Position numbers and translations under genes: made by a program. Below, piece after piece: positions 34,601-42,100 of a stretch of DNA of 64,000 nt; within the stretch, counting starts at the first letter, position 1; each line of letters opens with the position of its first letter. The notes beneath the pieces were generated by a model. It ran no database searches, was not told the origin of the DNA, and saw only the letters and a list, made by a program, of their open reading frames with translations. Source of the DNA: Archivesica marissinica (lineage: Eukaryota; Mollusca; Bivalvia; Venerida; Vesicomyidae); the NCBI GenBank assembly GCA_014843695.1, contig CM026397.1:37359858-37423857 (forward strand), read 5' to 3'.

Positions 34601-37224
34601 ATCTACAAGATACAGATGATTTAGAGGGGCATATAGCGATCTACAAGATACAAATGATTTAGAGGGTCATATAGCGATCTACAAGATACAGATGATTTAG
34701 AGGGTCATATAGTGATCTACAAGATACAAATGATTTAGAGGGTCATATAGCGATCTACAAGATACAGATGATTTAGAGGGTCATATAGCGATCTACCAGA
34801 TACAGGTGATATAGAGGGGCATATAGCGATCTACAAGATACAGGTGATTTAGAGGGTCATATAGCGATCTACAAGATACAGGTGATTTAGAGGGGCATAT
34901 AGCGATCTACCTGATACAGATGATTTAGAGGGTCAATAGCTGTTTTACCAGATGCAGATGATTTATAGGGGCATATAGCGATCTACAAGATACAGGTGAT
35001 TTAGAGGGTCATATAGGGATCTACCAGATACAGATGATTTAGAGGGTTATATAGCAATCTACAGGATACAGGTGATTTAGAGGGTCATATAGCGATCTAT
35101 AAGATACAGGTGATTTAGAGGGTCATATAGCGATCTACAAGATACAGGTGATTTAGAGGGTCATATAGCGATCTACAAGATACAGATGATTTAGAGGGTC
35201 ATATAGCGATCTACCAGATACAATGATTTAGATGGTCAATAGCTATTTTACCAGATACAGATGATTTAGAGGGTCATATAGCGATCTACAAGATACAGAT
35301 GATTTAGAGGGTCAATAGCTGTTTTACCAGATACAGATGATTTAGAGGGTCATATAGCGATCTACTAGATACAGATGTAATACATAGCTTACTGTGAGCG
35401 ATGGTAGAACAATACCAATAAATCCTGCCACCCAGGTTGGTATAGTGTTTGACTTGTATGGATGCATGAGGCTTTCATCGTCACAATAGAATCCGCGCTC
35501 GTAACCCTTAGCTACTGCAAACAATACCAAGACAGGGACTCCAACTGAAACAAAATGCATAGTATGATACTGTATGCAATATTTAGAATTTGTCAAATCA
35601 AAATAAACCTGTCACCACAGTACACAGAAAACCTTTCCAACATAAAAGTGAACATATTCCTTTATACTGTACACAGATTAATGAATCTACCAAGTGGCCA
35701 CAAATGTTGGCACCCAGAACTCCCTAACCTTTCCCTGATCCAGAAAGCCCAAAGTTCTCCGTTGTCATTGCAGCATCTGTCGAAGGTTCTTTGATGATAA
35801 CACAGGCGTACATTAGTTATTCGACTATGAAACCGTTTATTGGCCAATTTGGAACTACCTGAATTTCTCTGATTTTCGGAATTTGTGATCTTCCTTGCAG
35901 GGAATTTTTAATCTCAAATTCCCTGACTTTCCCAGATCTGTGAACACCCTGAACTAGAAGTGCAAACATAATAGTTATGGAGAAAATCTCAATAAGCTTT
36001 AAGCTTCCGATTTAATCCATTTTCGTTTTGTATACAATGTATAATATTATGTAATGTACATTATTATCGAATAAATATGTTTAAACCAAACATAATAGTT
36101 TCGCAAGATACTGATAGTGATTAGGTAAACCACGTTTACATATATTTTTCACTAACAGCTGAACAGCGAAAACACTTGTATTCTATTGTAGGATTTTGAA
36201 TTTGCGATCTGAGCAGGAGTTCAAAACAATTCAGGGACTTCCGATTTTTCCTTGAGCAAGAAAATGTATTCCCATTATTTGTCCTGGGTCTGTGTAATCC
36301 CAGGATGCAGATAAGAGTGCTGTGTAATCCCAGGATGCAGATAAGAGTGCTGTGTAATCCCAGGATGCAGATAAGAGTGCTGTGTAATCCCAGGATGTAG
36401 ATAAGAGTGCTGTGTAATCCCAGGATGCAGATAAGAGTGCTGTGTAATCCCAGGATGTAGATAAGAGTGCTGTGTAATCCCAGGATGTAGATAAGAGTGC
36501 TGTGTAATCCCAGGATGTAGATAAGAGTGCTGTGTAATCCCAGGATGCAGATAAGAGTGCTGTGTAATCCCAGGATGTAGATAAGAGTGCTGTGTAATCC
36601 CAGGAAGCAGATGACTACATTAAGCTCGGAGCTTTCATCACAATCAAGCTCAAACAAATTAGTATAAGGCCACAGAAAACTCTAAGAAGGTGGGATAAAT
36701 ACTTATATTACAAGCTAGTATAGTGTTACTCAATACAATATGTTGACAATAATTATACAATGTATCGTAGTTTTTCCAGCATCTTAGTGTGTATCGATGC
36801 CGCTTGGAGAATTGTGTAGTTATTGTACATGAACATATTTATGTTGGTTTTGTCTCCGGTAATGGGTGTTTGTCTCCAATAATGGGCTTTGTCTCCGGTA
36901 ATGGGTTATCGGGGATCCGTAGCTCAGATGGTAGCGTGTTTGCCTCCGTAGCTGAGGGTCGCAAGTTTGTCATGAAGTAAGGATGTGTACATGGTTACTC
37001 AATTAGTAAACGTGCTCTGCTTACACGTGTAAATGTGGGAAGACCTGTGAACAGGAAAGCAACTGTGTAACTATTATTTTAGATTTTACATTAATTAGCC
37101 ACACTTTGTACTATTATAAAGGTGTATACATACCACATACAATGGAAAGAATGTCGAACGCCACCCGTAAAAGGGCTTTCCTTTGATTGATTTCCATCTC
37201 GGATTCAGCGGCAGGTCTCAGCGT
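7550..37224 (-). CDS. PLPP: Phospholipid phosphatase (LPP/wunen family), seven coding exons
   Basis: This is an integral membrane lipid phosphatase of the PAP2 superfamily; the family dephosphorylates phosphatidate, lysophosphatidate, ceramide-1-phosphate and sphingosine-1-phosphate at the cell surface or lumen. The exons are 37134-37224, 35393-35544, 33223-33433, 14561-14618, 12137-12194, 10721-10897 and 7550-7672, all read on the minus strand with GT-AG junctions and compatible phases. From the ATG at 37197 the frame totals 843 nt, or 280 residues plus stop, close to the usual LPP length of about 285. Motif C1 is K117...R124-P125 (KYTIGRLRP), C2 is PSGH at 166-169, and C3 is S214-R215...H221...D225 (SRVSDYMHHWSD), so the catalytic residues are intact. 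Six hydrophobic segments fit the six-helix topology. The loop after C1 (126-160) has no N-x-S/T sequon, where vertebrate LPPs carry one. Exon 1 is open nine codons upstream to a splice acceptor, so a further 5' exon, coding or UTR, is likely. No convincing polyA signal was found within about 500 bp downstream. Confidence 0.95.
7745..7980 (+). mobile_element. tRNA-derived SINE-like element in PLPP intron 6
   Basis: The head GTGATAGTGCAGTGGTAGCG resembles an A box, AGAGTTTGATCCCAGCT a decayed B box, and the tail AATGTTGTAAGAATTTGTTTC with CGCAATCG matches the element at 2395-2607. It is inserted antisense to PLPP. Confidence 0.55.
7985..10720. repeat. PLPP intron 6 compound minisatellite carrying splice-donor copies
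   Basis: Two modules alternate: a 35-bp module with CTAACTGTTAGTTAGGTAGG and CTTACGTCTAA, and a module with CAACGTAATTACAACAATTA. On the PLPP strand the first module reads GTTAGAC|GTAAGTAGACTGTCC, the exon 6/intron 6 junction itself. About 40 copies keep GTAAGT. A higher-order repeat of 813 bp is visible: the marker ACAACACTT occurs at 8342, 9155 and 9968. Confidence 0.97.
10721..10897 (-). CDS. PLPP: PLPP exon 6 with catalytic motif C3
   Basis: The exon is 177 bp, residues 182-240. The acceptor is ATTGCAG before 10897 and the donor is a perfect GTAAGT at 10720-10715. It encodes helix 5 and C3, SRVSDYMHHWSDVLAG, whose H221 is the expected phosphate nucleophile, and the start of helix 6. The exon end runs straight into the intron 6 minisatellite: about 8 exon bases (GTTAGAC and neighbours) and the donor are part of the repeated unit. 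Confidence 0.95.
11188..11883. repeat. PLPP intron 5 minisatellite, 41-bp unit, about 17 copies
   Basis: The unit contains GAACTCATTCAGGACAGTCA followed by CATACAATGCACTTTCCTTTA. It is nearly uniform; the distal five to six copies carry TTTCATTTA in place of TTTCCTTTA, marking directional spread of a variant. Confidence 0.97.
12137..12194 (-). CDS. PLPP: PLPP exon 5 with PSGH motif C2
   Basis: The exon is 58 bp, completing Arg162 and encoding LSFPSGHSSISFYCMIWLM. The acceptor is TTTGCAG before 12194 and the donor is GTGAGT at 12136-12131. The PSGH histidine (H169) is the general acid of the PAP2 active site in this family. The ORF visible here in another frame is a shadow. Vertebrate LPP genes, as I recall them, keep C2 and C3 in one exon, so the intron after this exon would be extra. 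Confidence 0.93.
12343..13800. repeat. PLPP intron 4 minisatellite, about 34-bp unit, about 42 copies
   Basis: The core is CACTTTGATTTGTACAGGGC followed by TCACATCCCCCAC. The left part uses CTTTGAT(G/T)TG and the right part (from about 13201) uses CTTAGATTTG with GGGCCCACA, so two subfamilies occupy opposite halves. The C-rich strand is the plus strand. Confidence 0.97.
13801..14348. other. Unique intron 4 sequence
   Basis: Overlapping short ORFs on both strands show no family features. No exon is needed here because exons 4 and 5 join in phase. Confidence 0.55.
14349..14542. mobile_element. MITE-like element built on TTAAGAGA/TCTCTTAATA motifs
   Basis: ATACAGTTAAACTTGTATTA at the left is partly mirrored by a right end reading TTTTGACTGTAT, and GGTCTCTTAATACAA is repeated between them. 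This looks like a degenerate inverted-repeat element. The boundaries are uncertain. Confidence 0.45.
14561..14618 (-). CDS. PLPP: PLPP exon 4 (58 bp, luminal loop)
   Basis: This short exon links VCQP...CSINT in exon 3 to RLSFPSGH in exon 5. It encodes FLTGDVCTGTDTAAIEEA with split Gly and Arg codons at its ends. The acceptor is ATTACTAG before 14618 and the donor is GTAAAT at 14560-14555. Phase in is 1 and phase out is 2, and both join correctly. The residues correspond to the YxCxG...EGR segment before PSGH in animal LPPs. The acceptor and first half of the exon are copied in tandem just upstream in the intron (14657-14829). Confidence 0.88.
14593..14829. repeat. 64-65-bp tandem repeat containing the PLPP exon 4 acceptor
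   Basis: Units start at 14593, 14657, 14722 and 14787. Each includes, on the minus strand, the branch/acceptor region ending ATTACTAG and about 25 bp of exon 4 (GTTTCTGACAGGAGATGTTT). Only the first unit continues into the complete exon. The other three carry a 2-bp difference right at the junction (CTAGAG in place of CTAG). Confidence 0.9.
14862..26029. repeat. PLPP intron 3 minisatellite, 61-bp unit, segment 1
   Basis: The unit contains CCAATGTCTCTCATTAAGAG, then GACATTATCTACCTTTAGGA, then GTATTCAGGGGCAGTAACTG. About 167 units are readable. Variants occur at a few fixed positions (GT(C/T/A)TCTC, GAC(A/C)(T/G)TA, CAGG/CATG). A 1,000-N gap lies inside. Clusters of small deletions near 17090, 19200, 20540 and 25690 look like unpolished consensus. 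Confidence 0.98.
22792..23791. other. Assembly gap of exactly 1,000 N
   Basis: The gap lies inside the 61-bp array with the same repeat on both sides, so the true array length is unknown. Confidence 1.
26034..28389. mobile_element. 2.36-kb non-autonomous DNA transposon inserted in the 61-bp array
   Basis: The ends are inverted repeats GACCTTTCTGC (26034) and GCAGAAAGGTC (ending 28389), flanked by AATT on both sides (26030-26033 and 28390-28393) as a likely 4-bp target duplication. The interior is AT-rich and has no transposase ORF. Near each end an ATGGCG in good context opens a short frame (26118, 42 codons; 28299). Superfamily is undetermined. Confidence 0.8.
28390..31287. repeat. PLPP intron 3 minisatellite, 61-bp unit, segment 2
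   Basis: About 47 further units of the same 61-bp repeat, continuing in register on both sides of the transposon. They are more uniform than segment 1. Confidence 0.97.
31288..32226. mobile_element. pogo/Tc1-mariner-like non-autonomous element, 939 bp
   Basis: The 25-bp terminal inverted repeats start CCATATTTAGCTATGTATAG and CCGTATTTAGTTATGTATAG and end in TGCGC, with TA on each side (31286-31287, 32227-32228). A subterminal GTGTATAATGCGC motif is also mirrored. TA target site and CCGTATTTA-type ends suit the Tc1/mariner/pogo group. There is no transposase ORF. Confidence 0.85.
32227..33188. repeat. PLPP intron 3 minisatellite, 61-bp unit, segment 3
   Basis: About 16 units, the last breaking off in TTTCTCATTGG about 34 nt from the exon 3 donor. 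Intron 3 as assembled is 18.6 kb, mostly this repeat. Confidence 0.97.
33223..33433 (-). CDS. PLPP: PLPP exon 3 with catalytic motif C1
   Basis: The exon is 211 bp, residues 73-142 plus one base. The acceptor is TTTCTGCAG before 33433 and the donor is GTCTGT at 33222-33217, a weaker than consensus site. It encodes helix 3 and the C1 motif in TDIAKYTIGRLRPHF, followed by the VCQP stretch typical of LPPs. The 61-bp intron 3 array begins about 34 nt beyond the donor. Confidence 0.95.
33811..35376. repeat. PLPP intron 2 minisatellite, 38-bp unit, about 41 copies
   Basis: The unit contains GATTTAGAGGGTCATATAGC followed by GATCTACAAGATACAGAT. C(C/A)AG and GATGAT/GGTGAT variants are intermixed. A few units read TCAATAGCTGTTTTACCAG. 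The array ends 16 nt from the exon 2 donor. Confidence 0.97.
35393..35544 (-). CDS. PLPP: PLPP exon 2
   Basis: The exon is 152 bp, residues 22-72. The acceptor is TTTCAG before 35544 and the donor is GTAAGC at 35392-35387. It encodes the end of helix 1, the first luminal loop with the family signature YERGFYCDDESLMHPYK, and helix 2 (TIPTWVAGFIGIVLPSLT). The matching vertebrate segment is the RGxxCxDESIxYPYKxxTI stretch. The intron 2 minisatellite ends only 16 nt from this donor. Confidence 0.93.
35545..36287. other. Unique intron 1 sequence
   Basis: It contains no exon that would fit between exons 1 and 2, which join directly. A CAAACATAATAGTT motif occurs twice (about 35964 and 36088). Confidence 0.5.
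36288..36608. repeat. PLPP intron 1 minisatellite, 30-bp unit, about 10.5 copies
   Basis: The unit is TGTGTAATCCCAGGATG(C/T)AG followed by ATAAGAGTGC. The only common variant is the C/T site, in irregular order. The minus-strand ORF of 173 codons reflects the 10-codon unit. Confidence 0.96.
36848..36990 (+). mobile_element. tRNA-like SINE remnant in PLPP intron 1
   Basis: Three TTTGTCTCCGGTAATGGG-like repeats precede TCCGTAGCTCAGATGGTAGC, a good A-box-like motif. The expected B box region (GTCGCAAGTTTG) is decayed, so this is a remnant and no functional tRNA is called. Confidence 0.4.
37134..37224 (-). CDS. PLPP: PLPP exon 1 (first recognised coding exon)
   Basis: The exon is 91 bp, with acceptor TTTACAG ending at 37225 and donor GTATGT at 37133-37128. 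It encodes MEINQRKALLRVAFDILSIV plus C, the start of the first membrane helix, and ends in phase 1. Nine in-frame codons (TLRPAAESE) precede the Met, so either translation starts at this ATG with a spliced leader, or another coding exon lies upstream among the arrays beyond 37.4 kb. I chose the ATG because the resulting 280-residue length matches the family. Confidence 0.85.
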
Positions 37225-37398
37225 CTGTAAATATACGCTAATACTATTTATTTACATTCATCAAAATTGAACAAGAAATAAATCTTTTCCAGCAAGATTG
37301 TTAAAAGTTGCAATATATTAAACACAGGCTTAAAGCAAGAAAACAATCATTCTTCAAGCTCAGTCACATGTCTTTCAGTAATATAAATCACGATTTGT

Positions 37399-37718
37399 GA
37401 ATCCATACATGTAGGTATATCTATCTGTACAAGATCTGATTACAGTACACGTCAGACAGAACCCATACATGCAGGTGTATCTATCTGAACAAGATCTGAT
37501 TACAGTACACGTCAGACAGAACCCATACATGCAGGTGTATCTATCTGCAAAAGATCTGATTACAGTACACGTCAGACAGAACCCATACATGCAGGTGTAT
37601 CTATCTGAACAAGATCTGATTACAGTACACGTCAGACAGAACCCATACATGCAGGTGTATCTATCTGCAAAAGATCTGATTACAGTACACGTCAGACAGA
37701 ACCCATACATGCAAGTTC
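37399..37718. repeat. 60-bp minisatellite with alternating unit types
   Basis: The unit includes AGATCTGATTACAGTACACG followed by TCAGACAGAACCCATACATG. Successive units alternate CTGAACAAG and CTGCAAAAG, a 120-bp higher-order period. It sits about 175 bp upstream of PLPP exon 1. Confidence 0.95.
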
Positions 37719-37998
37719 ATTCTAGGTCAAATTTTTTTTAGGAGAAGTGAGAAAGCGTGTTCTTTAATATACTTCGGCAAAATAGGGTTAAAATGCACAG
37801 TACAACCATTAAATACAACATTTGAATAGAAGGAGTGCTTTATAATGGGCCAGTGTATCTTACTAGACACAATTTTGTTTGAAAATCGTAAAAACCCAAA
37901 ATAAAATGTTTTTTTAGGGAGAAGTGGGGCCCCAGAAGGCGAAGTCGGGGTCCCTAGGGCGACCATTTCGCCCACATCGCCCTCTAGAATGATCCCTG
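37719..37998. other. 280-bp insertion splitting the 60-bp array
   Basis: A partial 60-bp unit (TATCTATCTGCACAAGATCT) reappears at 38000-38045 after this stretch. The segment holds two related TTTTTTTAGG(G)AGAAGTG motifs near 37731 and 37909. Its origin is unknown. Confidence 0.5.
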
Positions 37999-38049
37999 GC
38001 AGGTATATCTATCTGCACAAGATCTGATTACACGTTAGACAGAACCCAA

Positions 38050-39090
38050 AATCCATGAGTGCCAAGCCAGTTTGGTCATTATTCGTTCGTCAATCCAGGA
38101 GTGCCATGCCATTTTGGTCATTATTCGTTCATCAATCCAGAAGTGCCATGCCAGTTTGGTCATTATTCGTTCGTCAATCCAGAAGTACCATGCCAGTTTG
38201 GTCCTTATTCGTTCGTCAATCCAGAAGTGCCATCCCAGTTTGGTCCTTATTCGTTCATCAATCCAGGAGTGCCATGCCAGTTTGGTCATTATATGTTCGT
38301 CAATCCGTGAGTGCCATGCTAGTTTGGTCATTATTCGTTCATCAATCCAGGAGTGCCATGCCAGTTTGGTCATTATTCGTTCATCAATCCAGAAGTACCA
38401 TGCCAGTTTGGTCCTTATTCGTTCATTAATCCAGGAGTGCCATGCCAGTTTGGTCATTATATGTTCGTCAATCCGTGAGTGCCATGCTAGTTTGGTCATT
38501 ATTCGTTCATCAATCCATATGTTCGTCAATCTGCGAGTGCCATGCTAGTTTGGTCATTATTCGTTCGTCAATCCAGGAGTGCCATGCCAGTTTGGTCATT
38601 ATTCGTTCATCAATCCAGGAGTGCCATGCCAGTTTGGTCATTATATGTTCGTCAATCCGCGAGTGCCATGCTAGTTTGGTCATTATTCGTTCATCAATCC
38701 AGGAGTGCCATGCCAGTTTGGTCATTATTCGTTCATCAATCCAGGAGTGCCATGCCAGTTTGGTCATTATATGTTCGTCAATCCGCGAGTGCCATGCTAG
38801 TTTGGTCATTATTCGTTCATCAATCCAGAAGTACCATGCCAGTTTGGTCCTTATTCGTTCATCAATCCAGGAGTGCCATGCCAGTTTGGTCATTATATGT
38901 TCGTCAATCCGCGAGTGCCATGCTAGTTTGGTAATTATTCGTTCATTAATCCAGGAGTGCCATGCCAGTTTGGTCATTATTCGTTCATCAATACAGAAGT
39001 GCCATGCCAGTTTGGTCATTATTCGTTCATCAATCCAGGAGTGCCATGCCAGTTTGGTCATTATTCGTTTGTCAATCCACGAATTTCTAT
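38050..39090. repeat. 42-bp minisatellite, about 24 copies
   Basis: The unit contains CCATGCCAGTTTGGTCATTA followed by TTCGTTCATCAATCCAGGAGTG. Variant units with ATATGTTCGTCAATCCGTGAG form a three-unit higher-order pattern. The 14-codon unit is nearly stop-free in several frames, hence several overlapping ORFs. Confidence 0.96.
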
Positions 39091-39186
39091 GTCGTACATT
39101 TGTATGAATTAAAATGTTTTCTGAAAATCTATCTATAGCAACCAGAATAACTGTAATTCTAACTTGGATCAAGTATACGTGTCAAA

Positions 39187-42100
39187 TGTCACGTATGCCA
39201 TCTACATGTATTTGCAGAATTTATGCCATCTACATGTATTTACAGAATGTTGCAGAATGTATGCCATCTACATGTATTTACAGAATGTATGCCATCTACA
39301 TGTATTTAAGGAATGTTGCAGAATGTATGCCATCTACATGTATTTACAGAATGTATGCCATCTACATGTATTTAAGGAATGTTGCAGAATATATGCCATC
39401 TACATGTATTTACAGAATGTATGCCATCTACATGTATTTGCAGAATGTATGACATCTACATGTATTTACAGAATGTATGCCATCTACATGTATTTACAGA
39501 ATGTTGCATAATGTATGCCATCTACATGTATTTACAGAATGTTGCAGAATGTATGCCATCTACATGTATTTACAGAATGTATGCCATCTACATGTATTTA
39601 CAGAATGTTGCAGAATGTATGCCATCTACATGTATTTACAGAATATATGCCATCTACATGTATTTGCAGAATGTATGCCATCTACATGTATTTGCAGAAT
39701 GTTGCAGAATGTATGCCATCTACATGTATTTACAGAATGTATGCCATCTACATGTATTTACAGAATGTTGCAGAATGTATGCCATCTACATGTATTTACA
39801 GAATATATGCCATCTACATGTATTTGCAGAATGTATGCCATCTACATGTATTTGCAGAATGTTGCAGAATGTATGCCATCTACATGTATTTGCAGAATGT
39901 ATGCCATCTACATGTATTTACAGAATGTATGCCATCTACATGTATTTGCAGAATGTTGCAGAATGTTGCAGAATGTATGCCATCTACATGTATTTACAGA
40001 ATGTATGCCATCTACATATATTTGCAGAATGTATGCCATCTACATGTATTTACAGAATGTATGCCATCTACATGTATTTACAGAATGTTGCAGAATGTAT
40101 GCCATCTACATGTATTTACAGAATGTTGCAGAATGTATGCCATCTACATGTATTTACAGAATGTATGCCATCTACATGTATTTGCAGAATGTTGCAGAAT
40201 GTATGCCATCTACATGTATTTGCAGAATGTTGCAGAATGTTGCAGAATGTATGCCATCTACATGTATTTGCAGAATGTTGCAGAATGTTGCAGAATGTAT
40301 GCCATCTACATGTATTTACAGAATGTTACAGAATGTATGCCATCTACATGTATTTGCAGAATGTATGCCATCTACATGTATTTGCAGAATGTATGCCATC
40401 TACATGTATTTGCAGAATGTATGCCATCTACATGTATTTACAGAATGTTGCAGAATGTATGCCATCTACATGTATTTGCAGAATGTATGCCATCTACATG
40501 TATTTGCAGAATGTATACCATCTACATGTATTTGCAGAATGTATGCCATCTACATGTATTTGCAGAATGTATGCCATCTACATGTATTTGCAGAATGTAT
40601 GCCATCTACATGTATTTACAGAATGTATGCCATCTACATGTATTTACAAAATGTTGCAGAATGTATGCCATCTACATGTATTTACAGAATATATGCCATC
40701 TACATGTATTTGCAGAATGTATGCCATCTACATGTATTTGCAGAATGTTGCAGAATGTATGCCATCTACATGTATTTGCAGAATGTATGCCATCTACATG
40801 TATTTACAGAATGTATGCCATCTACATGTATTTGCAGAATGTTGCAGAATGTATGCCATCTACATGTATTTACAGAATGTATGCCATCAACATATATTTG
40901 CAGAATGTATGCCATCTACATGTATTTACAGAATGTATGCCATCTACATGTATTTACAGAATGTTGCAGAATGTATGCCATCTACATGTATTTACAGAAT
41001 GTTGCAGAATGTATGCCATCTACATGTATTTACAGAATGTATGCCATCTACATGTATTTGCAGAATGTTGCAGAATGTATGCCATCTACATGTATTTGCA
41101 GAATGTTGCAGAATGTTGCAGAATGTATGCCATCTACATGTATTTGCAGAATGTTGCAGAATGTTGCAGAATGTATGCCATCTACATGTATTTACAGAAT
41201 GTTACAGAATGTATGCCATCTACATGTATTTGCAGAATGTATGCCATCTACATGTATTTACAGAATGTTACAGAATGTATGCCATCTACATGTATTTGCA
41301 GAATGTATGCCATCTACATGTATTTGCAGAATGTATGCCATCTACATGTATTTGCAGAATGTATGCCATCTACATGTATTTGCAGAATGTATGCCATCTA
41401 CATGTATTTGCAGAATGTATGCCATCTACATGTATTTACAGAATGTATGCCATCTACATGTATTTACAGAATGTTGCAGAATGTATGCCATCTACATGTA
41501 TTTACAGAATGTTGCAGAATGTATGCCATCTACATGTATTTACAGAATGTATGCCATCTACATGTATTTGCAGAATGTATGCCATCTACATGTATTTGCA
41601 GAATGTATGCCATCTACATGTATTTGCAGAATGTATGCCATCTACATGTATTTACAGAATGTTGCAGAATGTATGCCATCTACATGTATTTACAGAATGT
41701 TACAGAATGTATGCCATCTACATGTATTTACAGAATGTATGACATCTACATGTATTTGCAGAATGTATGCCATCTACATGTATTTGCAGAATGTATGCCA
41801 TCTACATGTATTTGCAGAATGTATGACATCTACATGTATTTGCAGAATGTATGCCATCTACATGTATTTACAGAATGTTGCAGAATGTATGCCATCTACA
41901 TGTATTTACAGAATGTTGCAGAATGTATGCCATCTACATGTATTTACAGAATGTATGCCATCTACATGTATTTACAGAATGTATGCCATCTACATGTATT
42001 TACAGAATGTTGCAGAATGTATGCCATCTACATGTATTTACAGAATGTTGCAGAATGTATGCCATCTACATGTATTTACAGAATGTTGCAGAATATATGC

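Noticed and set aside
36136..36657. 173-codon minus-strand ORF with ILGLHSTLI repeats
   Set aside because: It is a by-product of the 30-bp intronic array inside PLPP intron 1 and lacks splice support.
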